A stretch of DNA of 64,000 nt from Saccharicrinis aurantiacus (GCF_001660705.2 NZ_LYBV02000026.1:186001-250000), one strand, 5' to 3'. Positions 18,165 through 27,305 are shown, numbered from the stretch's first letter. The notes: generated by a model not told the origin, from the sequence alone. Numbers and translations: made by a program.

Positions 18165-18437
18165 TTAACTTTCTTTTTCTGGTTGTTCTTTGTCCTCGTT
18201 AGATTTCTTATTGCGGCTAAAGAGGTTTTTAATAAGCTCTCCAAATTGCCTTAGCAAAGGTTTAGATATTTCAGTAAAAATGGTGGTAAGAATATTTGCA
18301 GGACTAAGGGCCTCTGAAATTTCCATCTTTTTAATGAGTAATTTCTTCTCTGTTAATTTAAGTTCATAGTACAAACGAACCTTTTCGTTTTCAAAATCCT
18401 CAAACGACTCAATATTTCTAAAATTATTAGGCTTCAT
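18165..18437 (-). CDS. Small hypothetical protein of the YtxH/Holin-X cluster
   Basis: A 90-residue protein starting 'MKPNNFRNIESFEDFENEK', with a helical, charge-rich middle and a very acidic/basic tail 'NKKSNEDKEQPEKES'. I do not recognise a family. The ATG at 18437 overlaps the end of the Holin-X gene by 11 bp, which implies translational coupling. A longer frame to 18497 would overlap far more and is unlikely. It is probably an accessory of the membrane-stress module. Confidence 0.7.
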   Translation of the reverse strand: MKPNNFRNIESFEDFENEKVRLYYELKLTEKKLLIKKMEISEALSPANILTTIFTEISKPLLRQFGELIKNLFSRNKKSNEDKEQPEKES

Positions 18438-18798
18438 AATCATCGTGTTTTTGGAAGAACATTCTAGTAATAGACTTGATAATTGGCTTCTGAACAACTT
18501 TTTTTCTCATTAAAAAGAATACCAAAGCAAGTAAAGCATAGATAGCTGCGATTATTAAAAAACCTAACTCAGTACTGCCCAATAAGCTGCTTAAAAAGTG
18601 ACCTCCTGCCAATGATAACATCAATAAAGTGAAGAAGCTGAAGTAGGATAGTACTACAATTATTGCTGTAGAAGAGAATAATCTACTAATATCTTCCGCT
18701 ATTTGAAGTTTAGTGAGGTTTATTTTATTTTGAACATATGATTCCACCTCTTCAGATATTTCACTGGCCTCATTACGTATCGTTTTTTTTAGATCCAT
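18427..18798 (-). CDS. Holin-X / phage-holin-family membrane protein
   Basis: A 123-residue protein. The N-terminal amphipathic helix (about 1-40, 'EASEISEEVESYVQNKINLTK') is followed by two transmembrane segments ('STAIIVVLSYFSFFTLLML' and 'LGFLIIAAIYALLALVFFLM') and a basic tail. This is the Holin_X (PF07332) layout. Despite the name, chromosomal members are not phage genes, and no phage genes surround it. They accompany YtxH-type proteins in stress clusters. The neighbours here are a YtxH gene upstream and a small unknown gene overlapping its end. Confidence 0.82.
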   Translation of the reverse strand: MDLKKTIRNEASEISEEVESYVQNKINLTKLQIAEDISRLFSSTAIIVVLSYFSFFTLLMLSLAGGHFLSSLLGSTELGFLIIAAIYALLALVFFLMRKKVVQKPIIKSITRMFFQKHDDYEA

Positions 18799-18919
18799 CT
18801 AAATAAGATTTGTTTTAGCTTATGTATTGGTTTGGTATTTTTAAATAAGCCTAAATTGAATAATTCATGAAAAATAGAAAAATCAATTTAGGCTGCAAAA
18901 AATATTCATACGATATTAA

Positions 18920-19210
18920 TTAGTTTGCACTCGTTTCAGAAGCTTCGGGGGCTTTTTTTGCTTGTGAGATAAGTTGTTCAATTTTAGATTCTAAATTGCC
19001 CATCTTTTCCTTTAATTCATCTTTTAATTCGCCGCCTTTACTTTTAATTTTTCCTTTAGTTACTTCTAATTCTTTCTCAAGGTCGTCTAATTTGTCCTTA
19101 ATGTCTTTACGAGTTTCAGTTCCTGTTTGTGGAGCATAAAGTAATGCTGCAGCAGCGCCTAAAACAGCACCTGCAATAATTCCACCTAAAAATAAGCCAG
19201 TATTTTTCAT
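18920..19210 (-). CDS. YtxH domain protein
   Basis: A 96-residue protein with one N-terminal transmembrane segment ('LFLGGIIAGAVLGAAAALLYAPQTG', the YtxH/GvpP signature with the APxxG motif) and a long charged coiled-coil tail (about 33-80). It is probably a membrane-anchored general-stress protein. It is the first gene of a leftward cluster with the Holin-X protein, separated by about 120 bp. Confidence 0.88.
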   Translation of the reverse strand: MKNTGLFLGGIIAGAVLGAAAALLYAPQTGTETRKDIKDKLDDLEKELEVTKGKIKSKGGELKDELKEKMGNLESKIEQLISQAKKAPEASETSAN

Positions 19211-19331
19211 GATTTAAACTATTTAATTGTTATAAAAATATAAAGTAATATTACGTATAATGTAATATGTTTAATATCGTAATTATTGCTTGTAATATCA
19301 AATAAAACATAAAAGCTTTTGACACATTTGT

Positions 19332-19362
19332 TTTGATTAAAGACGAATGAAGGTTATTTTTG
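19332..19362 (+). promoter_or_regulatory. Candidate promoter for the rel gene
   Basis: TTTG (19332-19335), 19 bp, then TATTTTTG (19355-19362). Both boxes and the spacing match the Bacteroidota consensus. The predicted leader is about 70 nt. Confidence 0.6.
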
Positions 19363-19439
19363 AACGATGTACTAATATTAGCATTTAATATATTGGTCTT
19401 ATAAATACCTGAAATCATAAATAAACGATATATATCCTA

Positions 19440-21659
19440 ATGGAGACTCAAAATGAGCTAAGCGCTATAGAACGTAAAGAAGTTATAAATAAATATAGAA
19501 GTCTTCTTAAATCGAGTAAAAATATTTTCAATAAAGAAGATCTAAAAGAGGTTCGTACTGCAATGTTAATGGCCTTGTCTCGAAAAAAAGAAATTCGAAG
19601 AAAAACCGGTATTCTTTCGGCAGTACACTCTCTTGATGTAGCCCAAATAGTTGGTTCTGAAATAGGTTTAGGAAGAACATCAGTTACATGTGCTTTACTT
19701 TATGATTTGTTGCGAAACGACGATATGGAGAAGCACGAAATATCTGAGATATTTGGTGAAAACGTTGAGGCAATAGTTAGTGGTTTGCTTAAGGTTAGGG
19801 AGTTGTATGATAAGGATACATCCATTGAAACAGATAATTTCAGAAAATTATTACTCACATTTGCGCAAGATGTACGTGTTATTCTTATAATTATAGCCGA
19901 CCGATTACAGGTTATGCGAACTTTGCATTTACTTGATGAGGAACGCCAGCATAAAATTGCTGCTGAGGTTGGTTATTTGTATGCCCCAATGGCACATCGT
20001 TTAGGTTTATACGCCATAAAATCAGAAATGGAAGATTTGGTAATGAAGTTTACCAATAGAGAAATGTATTCTTTCATTGCCAAAAAACTGAATGAAACTA
20101 AGCGCGCTAGAGATAAATATATTGGTGATTTTATTGCTCCCTTGAAAAAGGAGCTTACTGATATGGGATTGAAATTTGATATAAAAGGTAGAACTAAGTC
20201 CATACATTCCATTCATAATAAAATGAAGAAACAAAATACGCCTTTTGAGAAGGTGTACGATTTGTTTGCCATTAGAGTTATATTGGATAGTGAAGGAAAT
20301 ACTGAAAAGCCCGATTGTTGGAAAGTGTATTCTGTTGTAACAGATAAGTATCAACCCAATCCATCTCGTTTGAGAGATTGGCTTTCAATACCAAAATCAA
20401 ATGGTTATGAATCTTTACATACCACGGTGTTAGGGCCAGAAAAAAAATGGGTTGAAGTTCAAATTCGTACCAATAGAATGAACGAGGTTGCTGAAAAGGG
20501 ACTGGCTGCACATTGGAAATATAAAGGAGGCTCAGGTGAGAAGGGAATGGACGAATGGTTAAGTAATATTCGCGAAGTCCTTGAAAATCCTGAAAGAAAC
20601 GCCGTAGATTTTATTGATGATTTTAAATTGAATCTTTACGATGAGGAGGTATTTGTTTTTACTCCTAAAGGAGATTTGCGTCGTTTACCCAAAGGAGCTA
20701 CAATATTAGATTTTGCCTTTGATATTCATTCAGAAGTAGGAAAGAAATGTACTGGAGCTAAAATTAATGGTAAACATGTATCCATTAAGCATGAGGTTTC
20801 TAACGGAGATCATATTGAGATTATTACGGCTAATAATCAAGTGCCACGACCTGAATGGGTAAATATTGTTGCTACTAGTCGAGCAAAAACAAAGTTGAAG
20901 CAAACACTTCGAGAAATTGAATATAAGGAAGCAGAATTTGGTAAAGAAACACTGGTACGACGCTTGAAAAACTGGAAAATGGAGTTAACTGATCAGTTAA
21001 CTCATCAGTTGGTAAAGCATTTTAAAACAAAAAGTATCAACGATTTCTTTAGAGATGTTTCAACCGGAGCCATTGATGTAATGTCTGTGAAGGAATTTAT
21101 CCTTCATAAAGACGATAAGGAAAGTGAAAAGCCAATTGAAGAAATAGCTTCTTTGAAAAGTGCGACTAATTTTGTTGTTCAAGAGGATGAAGAGAGTCAA
21201 TCTTCAGATGTTTTAATGATTGATAAGAATCTGAAAAATGTTGATTACTCATTAGCAAAATGTTGTAATCCGATATTTGGTGATGATATTTTTGGCTTTG
21301 TAGTAGCAATTGGTGGTATTAAAATTCACAGGAAGTCGTGCCCGAATGCTCCTGAGATGCGCACTAAATTTGGTTATAGAATTGTAAATGCACAATGGAC
21401 CGATGGGGCTTCGGCTAGTTTTCAGGCCACATTAAAAGTTACCGGAACTGATGATATTGGTATAGTAAGCAACATTAGTCAGGTTATTACAAAAGATATG
21501 AGTATGAAGATGCGTTCTATTTCAATTGATTCCAATGAAGGAAGTTTTGAAGGGTCTGTTACCGTATTTGTAAACGATACCAATGTGCTTAATACTTTAA
21601 TTAGGAAGATTAAAAATGTTAAAGGAGTATACGCTGTATCAAGGATTGATAGGGCATAG
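19440..21659 (+). CDS. RelA/SpoT-type (p)ppGpp synthetase with degenerate hydrolase domain
   Basis: A 739-residue stringent-response enzyme. The HD domain (about 50-190) keeps H63 and 'IIADRL' but has 'LLYDLLRND' where active hydrolases have 'LLHDVVED': the metal histidine is Tyr88 and the Glu-Asp pair is Arg92-Asn93. The synthetase domain (about 225-380) is intact, with 'KSIHSIHNKMKK', 'YDLFAIRVI', 'SRLRDWLSIPKSNGYESLHT' and 'EVQIRT'. TGS ('VFVFTPKGDLRRLPKGAT'), the Cys-containing zinc-finger-like block ('AKCCNPIFGDDIFGFV') and a C-terminal ACT domain follow. It likely makes (p)ppGpp on ribosomes but cannot degrade it. Confidence 0.93.
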   Translation: METQNELSAIERKEVINKYRSLLKSSKNIFNKEDLKEVRTAMLMALSRKKEIRRKTGILSAVHSLDVAQIVGSEIGLGRTSVTCALLYDLLRNDDMEKHEISEIFGENVEAIVSGLLKVRELYDKDTSIETDNFRKLLLTFAQDVRVILIIIADRLQVMRTLHLLDEERQHKIAAEVGYLYAPMAHRLGLYAIKSEMEDLVMKFTNREMYSFIAKKLNETKRARDKYIGDFIAPLKKELTDMGLKFDIKGRTKSIHSIHNKMKKQNTPFEKVYDLFAIRVILDSEGNTEKPDCWKVYSVVTDKYQPNPSRLRDWLSIPKSNGYESLHTTVLGPEKKWVEVQIRTNRMNEVAEKGLAAHWKYKGGSGEKGMDEWLSNIREVLENPERNAVDFIDDFKLNLYDEEVFVFTPKGDLRRLPKGATILDFAFDIHSEVGKKCTGAKINGKHVSIKHEVSNGDHIEIITANNQVPRPEWVNIVATSRAKTKLKQTLREIEYKEAEFGKETLVRRLKNWKMELTDQLTHQLVKHFKTKSINDFFRDVSTGAIDVMSVKEFILHKDDKESEKPIEEIASLKSATNFVVQEDEESQSSDVLMIDKNLKNVDYSLAKCCNPIFGDDIFGFVVAIGGIKIHRKSCPNAPEMRTKFGYRIVNAQWTDGASASFQATLKVTGTDDIGIVSNISQVITKDMSMKMRSISIDSNEGSFEGSVTVFVNDTNVLNTLIRKIKNVKGVYAVSRIDRA

Positions 21660-21681
21660 TTAATTGCTATTGTTGAAGATA

Positions 21682-21712
21682 AAAAAAGCGGCTATGCCGC
21701 TTTTTTATTATG
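21682..21712. terminator. Bidirectional terminator
   Basis: AAAAAAGCGGC-tat-GCCGCTTTTTT: a 5-bp G+C core flanked by A and T runs. It lies between the converging rel gene and the GH16-fold gene. Confidence 0.88.
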
Positions 21713-21714
21713 TG

Positions 21715-22950
21715 TTAATTTAATTTATAAGTTTTAACCCAATCGATATCAAAAGAAAGTGGTAACCCATTTTTTGGCTCCTCTAAAAAGTGAGTGCTAA
21801 AGCTGAGGTACATTGGATCTGTTGGAATGTTATTGGTTTCTGTGTGAATTGTTGAACCATTAATTTTCCACTCTAGCTTATTTTTGCTCCATTCAAGCGA
21901 GTAAATTAAATACTTACTAGTTGAGGTTGGTGCGTTTAGTGTTTTCTCGTTAGCTTGAACTTCATTATTTTGTTGCCAAAAGTTTCCTACAATTGATTTG
22001 TTGCTTGATTTTCCAGACTTACAGATGTTAATTTGAGGTGTTACAGTTTCTGAGTGTAAACTAAAAATATGCTGAGCATCTTTATTATGGGTAAATTTAA
22101 TTTTAGCTTCAAATTTACCATACTGTTGACGAAAACTTTGGCCAGTATTAATAATACCTGAAGTAAGGTTAAATTCTTGGGGTCTAAATCCAATAGCAGT
22201 ATCCCATACTTTACCTGTACATTTCTCAGTTTTGGTAGTGATTTGCGCACAGTTATTTGAAGTGCTTACATTTTTATCGGTAAAGAACTGTTTTTCATTG
22301 GCCTGTACATAGTTATCATTCAGTAGAGTTTTACCCCAAAAGTAACCTGTAAGCCATTTGTTTTTATCTAATGTGTTAGTGCTAAATTGCTCTTCAAAAG
22401 TCAACGACCATTTGTTAAGCTCCTCAAATGAATTATTATTCTGAGTTTTAAAAAACCAGTTTAAATCATCGTTCTTTTCTAGGCTCGTAAACTCTTCTAT
22501 AAGTTTATGTTCTTCAGAGTTTTTATAACGGTTTTTATCCGTCATATGAGCTTTTATTTCAGTGAACTCTTGTGATACAGTATATTCTTTTAGTTCATAA
22601 TACTTAATAACTTCTGCAGTTGATTTTAATTCTTCTGCTTTTTCGTTATTGCCTTTACTTAAAAACTTATTATATCGCTTAACTATTCTAGATCGCTTTA
22701 AAGCTTTAAATTCTTTCTCCTTTGCAAAAGCTAGAGTGTCTTTGAAACGCTCTTTTTTTAACTTTTTCACTTTCGAGTTAAATTCTGGGCTGTTAACAAT
22801 ATCTTTTAATTCATTATACCTTAAAAGTAAGTCCGATTTTTCTATTTCTGTAAAGCGTTCAAAGTCTAGTTCTAATTGTTTAATTGAAGCTTCAAATTTA
22901 TCGGTTGAAGGAATTTTGTTTCCAAAATTAATTCCAAATATACTGGCCAT
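21715..22950 (-). CDS. Cytoplasmic coiled-coil protein with a catalytically dead GH16-like fold
   Basis: A 411-residue protein with no signal peptide. Residues 1-170 are charged, helical and coiled-coil-like. Residues 180-411 follow a GH16/concanavalin fold: 'TSGIINTGQSFRQQYGKFEAKIKF' corresponds to the family's 'SGrinT...YGrfEaRiK', and 'LSFSTHF...FDIDWVKTYKL' to its C-terminal strand. The catalytic motif E-I-D-I-x-E reads Q306-I-N308-I-C-K311, so nucleophile, assisting Asp and acid/base are all lost. It is probably a binding protein. It sits alone between rel and the tRNA genes. Confidence 0.78.
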   Translation of the reverse strand: MASIFGINFGNKIPSTDKFEASIKQLELDFERFTEIEKSDLLLRYNELKDIVNSPEFNSKVKKLKKERFKDTLAFAKEKEFKALKRSRIVKRYNKFLSKGNNEKAEELKSTAEVIKYYELKEYTVSQEFTEIKAHMTDKNRYKNSEEHKLIEEFTSLEKNDDLNWFFKTQNNNSFEELNKWSLTFEEQFSTNTLDKNKWLTGYFWGKTLLNDNYVQANEKQFFTDKNVSTSNNCAQITTKTEKCTGKVWDTAIGFRPQEFNLTSGIINTGQSFRQQYGKFEAKIKFTHNKDAQHIFSLHSETVTPQINICKSGKSSNKSIVGNFWQQNNEVQANEKTLNAPTSTSKYLIYSLEWSKNKLEWKINGSTIHTETNNIPTDPMYLSFSTHFLEEPKNGLPLSFDIDWVKTYKLN

Positions 22951-23166
22951 GAAGATTGATTTTGATTTAAATTATTAAAAGTTGTACGCTAAAAATGAAA
23001 AATGGTTTTAATAAAATGGATGAATAATTATTATTAGTTCTATAAGAAGCTGCTTTGTTATACTAAGTGTTTTATTATAAAATAGTTTAAGTAATGTATT
23101 GGTACCTACTCCGAGAAAAAAGTATTGAGATGTCTTATGACCCTCGTAATTATTCAGAATATAGTA

Positions 23167-23196
23167 TTGCACCATTCATTATATTTTATACTTTTG
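23167..23196 (+). promoter_or_regulatory. Candidate promoter for the tRNA pair
   Basis: TTG (23167-23169), 19 bp, TACTTTTG (23189-23196). The -7 box ends 11 bp before the mature tRNA-Gly, as expected for a short tRNA leader. Confidence 0.6.
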
Positions 23197-23207
23197 TGAC
23201 CGCTAAT

Positions 23208-23283
<76 letters not shown>

Positions 23284-23320
23284 TTAATTTATTGAAAACA
23301 ATTTCATGTTTTTAATTAAT

Positions 23321-23404
23321 GCCCAAGTGGTGAAATTGGTAGACACGCAGCCTTGAGGGGGCTGTGCTCGCAAGGGCGTGAAAGTTCGAGTCTTTTCTTG
23401 GGCA
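23321..23404 (+). tRNA. tRNA-Leu (GAG)
   Basis: Class II tRNA with a long variable arm. Acceptor GCCCAAG / CTTGGGC, anticodon stem CAGCC / GGCTG with loop TTGAGGG (anticodon GAG), and T-loop TTCGAGT. The CCA is not encoded. It lies 37 bp after tRNA-Gly and is probably co-transcribed. Confidence 0.96.
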
Positions 23405-23408
23405 CTGA

Positions 23409-23446
23409 AAACTCCCGATTGATTTAGTTCAGTCGGGAGTTTTTTA
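23409..23446 (+). terminator. Terminator of the tRNA operon
   Basis: AACTCCCGA pairs with TCGGGAGTT around a 14-nt loop, followed by a T-run. Confidence 0.9.
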
Positions 23447-24046
23447 TTCAACTCAAATTTCTATATCCTGCATGGCTAATCCTAGTCTTTCTAATCCTAG
23501 TCTTTTTTCTTAATCATTTTACTAAAGTACTCGGATTATTAAAGTTAAAATTGTAAGCATATTTAATATGCTGAATCATTTGAAACTAAGAGTTTATACT
23601 TAGCTATTCAATAATATGATATTGAATGTAGCTTGTATTATTTTTGCAAGTGGTGTACACGTTTAATTACCTATTGGTAATTTTTGGGATTATATATTGT
23701 TGTGTTTTATAACAATAGCGATGCAGTAGTCCAATCAGTACAACGAAATAACTTTATTTAATAAAATGTGCTGAAACTGACATAAGTAGTGCATAAAACT
23801 AGATTAGTATATGCAAATCAATAATTCAAAAAAGAAATGTTAAATTTTTGGTAGGGTAGAATGTTTTTCGTGCGGATAGTATTAGGAACATTGAAAAAGG
23901 AAATGATGACATTTTATTAAAGGTATTGAAAAAAGAACTGGTTTAAAGGTATTTAAAATCTAATTTCTGTTTTTAGAAAAAAAACGTATAGTTATTGTAC
24001 ATGAATTCCGTTTGAATTCATATCAAATTTTCAAATATATTCAATT
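23447..24046. other. Gene-free stretch of 600 bp
   Basis: AT-rich sequence between the tRNA terminator and the DUF6515 gene. I saw no convincing frame, RNA or repeat beyond a short duplicated 'TAATCCTAGTCTTT' near 23480-23510. Confidence 0.5.
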
Positions 24047-24655
24047 ATGAAAAAGATTATAATCATAATGGTGTCTCTAGTTTTGTTATTGACACAATAT
24101 TCAAATGCTCAAAACAGAAGGAATGCAAAGTATAATGCTAGAAAGAAGAAAACAATAGTTGTTCATAATAAAAGGCATGCTCATGCTCACCGAAAAAGAG
24201 TTAAAAGAACCAAGGTTGCGCATTATCATTACCGCCATTTGCCAAAAAGAGGAGCGATTGTGAAATCAATGCATGCCGATGCTCGGATAATAAAACATAA
24301 CGGAATAAAATATCGATTTTATTCGGGAGTTTGGTATATGCCCAAAGGCAATAATTGGGTAGTTGTAGGTTGTAAAAAAGGTGTTAAAATACGTACACTG
24401 CCTGTGGGTTATCAAAAAATTGTAGTGGGTCCAAAAACATATTATTACTATTATGGTACGTATTATGTGATGCGAAGTAAAAAATATGAAGTAGTTGAAG
24501 CTCCGATAGGTGCGGAAATATACTCCTTACCTGAAGGAAACAAAACTGTAAAGCTTGAAGGAAGTGAACACTATGAGTTAGATGGTGTCTATTATATGCC
24601 AAGCATAAACGACCAAGGGGAAGAAATATTGATAGCTGTTAAAAATAAAGATTAA
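24047..24655 (+). CDS. Secreted DUF6515-like protein with His/Arg-rich N-terminal segment
   Basis: A 202-residue protein. A signal peptide (ending 'YSNAQ') precedes a very basic, histidine-rich region (residues 22-70: 'KRHAHAHRKRVKR', 'HYHYRHLPKR'). Three repeated Tyr-rich units follow ('GIKYRFYSGVWYMP', 'KTYYYYYGTYYVM', 'EHYELDGVYYMP'), separated by 'VGxxIxxLPxG' links, the pattern of DUF6515. It is probably periplasmic or surface located. The histidine-rich part could bind metal or polyanions, which is inference. Function is unknown. Confidence 0.8.
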   Translation: MKKIIIIMVSLVLLLTQYSNAQNRRNAKYNARKKKTIVVHNKRHAHAHRKRVKRTKVAHYHYRHLPKRGAIVKSMHADARIIKHNGIKYRFYSGVWYMPKGNNWVVVGCKKGVKIRTLPVGYQKIVVGPKTYYYYYGTYYVMRSKKYEVVEAPIGAEIYSLPEGNKTVKLEGSEHYELDGVYYMPSINDQGEEILIAVKNKD

Positions 24656-24955
24656 CCAGAAAGACAATCAAAATATTACCCTAAATCTTCTTGATTTGGC
24701 TGTTTTTAAAAGATAAAACCCACATTAAAAAACGTTTTGAAATAACTGGTACAGATTCTGTGAAGACCTTATGGAGATTTTATCCATACTCACATAATGC
24801 TAAAAATATCAATGTAGCTATGGCTATACCTCGGTTTTATTCATTACAGAATCTATAAATAATTCATTTTCTTATCAATCATTCAATAATGGGTTCTAAC
24901 AAAAAAAGGTATAAAACAATTAAGCTTTATACCTTTTAATTTTTTATAAAAAATA
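24656..24955. other. Gene-free stretch of 300 bp
   Basis: Between convergent genes. It contains a perfect 9-bp inverted repeat, AGATTCTGT (24753-24761) and ACAGAATCT (24845-24853), and the terminator at 24904-24937. No coding frame is convincing. Confidence 0.45.
24904..24937. terminator. Bidirectional terminator
   Basis: AAAAGGTATAAA pairs exactly with TTTATACCTTTT around a 10-nt loop. It serves the DUF6515 gene and the leftward susCD operon. Confidence 0.82.
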
Positions 24956-25531
24956 TTAGTTATAAACTTGTGTTACATGCATTTTACCAGAAATAGTTTC
25001 AGTATACGTTTCTTCTTCTGAAAAATCGTAATCAAGATTAGTTCGAACAGCTTTAATATTAATTATGGCCGTTCCTTTTTCGGATTTTACTTCACCGTTT
25101 ACATTATAGGTATAGTTATAACTTGCCTCTACTGTAATCTCAGTTTCCACCAATACAGGCTCTCCATCATCGCCAATCACGGGTTCTCCTTCTTCGTCTA
25201 TTAAGGGCCACATAATTACTTCAGGTTCAGTTATGACTTCGATAGCATCAAAACTCATATTGTAACTTTCTTCATCCGTAAGATCCTCCCGTCCAGTTAT
25301 ATCTGCTGATCGAGTGCTAATACCTTTGGTGGTAATTACTAAATCTTTTGTTTTATAAATATTTAGTGTAGCAGTTAATTCAACAGGTGAGTTTTCGTCG
25401 TCAGGATCAGTTTTTTCGTATTGTTGAATCTGGTAAACGTCAACCAGTACGGCATCAGGAATGCTATTTTCATTACTTTCGCAGGCTATAAAAATCAATG
25501 CAATTGCTATTGTTGCTAAAATATTTTTCAT
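24956..25531 (-). CDS. Lipoprotein of unknown function, last gene of the susCD operon
   Basis: A 191-residue lipoprotein (lipobox 'FIAC', C17, then ESNEN). The body is an acidic beta-sandwich-like sequence with no recognised family, and includes the short repeat 'GEPVIGDDGEPV'. It lies 63 bp downstream of the glycan-binding lipoprotein gene in the same direction, with a terminator just after it, so it closes the operon. It is probably an auxiliary surface glycan-binding or assembly protein. Confidence 0.75.
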   Translation of the reverse strand: MKNILATIAIALIFIACESNENSIPDAVLVDVYQIQQYEKTDPDDENSPVELTATLNIYKTKDLVITTKGISTRSADITGREDLTDEESYNMSFDAIEVITEPEVIMWPLIDEEGEPVIGDDGEPVLVETEITVEASYNYTYNVNGEVKSEKGTAIINIKAVRTNLDYDFSEEETYTETISGKMHVTQVYN

Positions 25532-25594
25532 GTTTTTAATTTAACTTTCTACAATATACTGAGGGACCTACAGATCCCTCAATAATAGAATTAT

Positions 25595-27280
25595 TTATTC
25601 GGTAGGACGTACTTCGTATTCTTTAATACTAAAGTCATCAAAATACATTGTGGCCTTACCTGGATTTGTATCGTGGTTCGCCATACGCCAATCTAACCGA
25701 CGGATTGAATTTGCTGAATCCCAATAATATGGTTCTCCATTGCCTTTGTCCTTTATCCAACTAAATTTAGCCCATTCATCGAGTACTTTATTAGAATCGT
25801 GCCAAGTACCTCCAGGTCCATTAGGGTTAAACCAAAACATATTATGATGAAAGTTGTTTGATTCGCTCTCGCGGTAGTACATGTAGGTTATTTCATAGTA
25901 TTTACCTTCTTCAAATGCTAAATCTGATGGACTACTAAAAAGAGCCCACGTTTTAGCTTCGGAACCTGATTGTACTTTTAATGAGTAGTTACCACTTGCT
26001 TTTCGTTCGCTGGATATTTCTATTGATCCTTCATTAGCACTGCCTAGTACCCAATTGTCGCCAAGCGTTCCACTTTCAAAGCCATATATATCTTTGTCGG
26101 CAGTTAAATCAACAATATGCATTCGTACATTTTGGTCGGTAAAATCACCTAAAGTACGTTCATCTATCGATTTTATAGTTCTGCCTGACCATGATACTGT
26201 TATTTCATCAGTGTTGTAAATAGGTTCCGTAAGTGTTAGATCTATATAGAATTTAACATCCTCATTAACTTTAGCAGAAGCAACGTCAATTACTTTGTTA
26301 ATTACACCAGCATCCTCATTGTTTATGGTAACAGTAAAGTTCTCTTCTTCATTTTCGAAGGGTGCAACTTCGCCATTTAGCGTAATCTGTATGGTTTCAT
26401 CTTCCAATTCTTTAGGAGTACCTGAAATCATAAAGGGTGCAGTAGATGGTTTTACATGAACAATTAATGGCAGGTAGGTTAATTTACTAGCAGAGGGTAT
26501 TTGTTGTCCTTGTGAATTATTCCCATTGCGGTTCACATTTATTGTTGTTTTATAATCGCCAAGTTGAAAGTAGCTAGCATTAATAGTTTGTCCGCTTGAA
26601 GATTCTGGAGTTCCCCCTTCAAAATTCCAGTAACGTCCAGTAGGTTCACCTAAAACGGTATTATCTACAAACTGAATGGATTCACCAGCTTCTATTTCTT
26701 GCACAGGCCAAGAGGCACTATCATTAATATCAATAGTTGCATCAGCAGTTAAATCTACAATAAGTTGATCGTTATAATAAACTTTTACTGCTGGCTGAAT
26801 ACTATCATATACCTTAATCATAAATGTAGTATCAATAATCCATAGTTTTTTTTCTTCATTAAAAATAGCTGGGAATGTGTCTGTTCCTTGATACTCAACA
26901 TACTTTGTAAATTCGTTGTATAAACGTATACCTTGATTGCCTGGTTTGGTGAAAAGTAAATGAACGGTTTTGTCTTCACTTACAGTATCTTGCTCACTTT
27001 TTGCAAATTTGAAGTAGTCTTCTTCATGACGATCAATCTCTCCTTCTAATTGTATTATACCTGAAGAATCAGCATAGGACCATTGATGGGTTATATACCC
27101 TTGTGATAAATCGGCAAATGACATATAATCATTTATGCTTTTCATCTTAATGTATTGGTTGTTTGCATCCTTTGGTAAGAGCCAAACTGCGTCAGCAAAA
27201 TCTGATAAAATGTCGGTCTCTTTATTGCAGCCTATTATTAAGGTGAATAGGGCGATAACTATTATATTGATATTTTTCAT
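25595..27280 (-). CDS. Surface glycan-binding lipoprotein (SusE/F position; PKD and CBM-like domains)
   Basis: A 561-residue lipoprotein (lipobox 'IIGC', C18). The middle has a PKD-type domain with 'GRYWNFEGGTPESSSGQTI' and 'GDYKTTINV'. A further Ig-like domain follows (about 270-375). A C-terminal jelly-roll (about 395-555) has 'YGFESGTLGDNWVLG', 'ASGNYSLKVQSG' and 'ATMYFDDFSIKEYE', as in CBM4/9-type modules. No catalytic motif is visible. Its place directly after susD indicates a surface glycan-binding protein that hands oligosaccharide to SusCD. Confidence 0.8.
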   Translation of the reverse strand: MKNINIIVIALFTLIIGCNKETDILSDFADAVWLLPKDANNQYIKMKSINDYMSFADLSQGYITHQWSYADSSGIIQLEGEIDRHEEDYFKFAKSEQDTVSEDKTVHLLFTKPGNQGIRLYNEFTKYVEYQGTDTFPAIFNEEKKLWIIDTTFMIKVYDSIQPAVKVYYNDQLIVDLTADATIDINDSASWPVQEIEAGESIQFVDNTVLGEPTGRYWNFEGGTPESSSGQTINASYFQLGDYKTTINVNRNGNNSQGQQIPSASKLTYLPLIVHVKPSTAPFMISGTPKELEDETIQITLNGEVAPFENEEENFTVTINNEDAGVINKVIDVASAKVNEDVKFYIDLTLTEPIYNTDEITVSWSGRTIKSIDERTLGDFTDQNVRMHIVDLTADKDIYGFESGTLGDNWVLGSANEGSIEISSERKASGNYSLKVQSGSEAKTWALFSSPSDLAFEEGKYYEITYMYYRESESNNFHHNMFWFNPNGPGGTWHDSNKVLDEWAKFSWIKDKGNGEPYYWDSANSIRRLDWRMANHDTNPGKATMYFDDFSIKEYEVRPTE

Positions 27281-27305
27281 TAGTCTAAATATTAATATTT
27301 ATAAT

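Noticed and set aside
18427-18798. Prophage remnant suggested by the holin name
   Set aside because: No other phage gene is nearby, and the Holin-X family is chromosomal and found with YtxH proteins.
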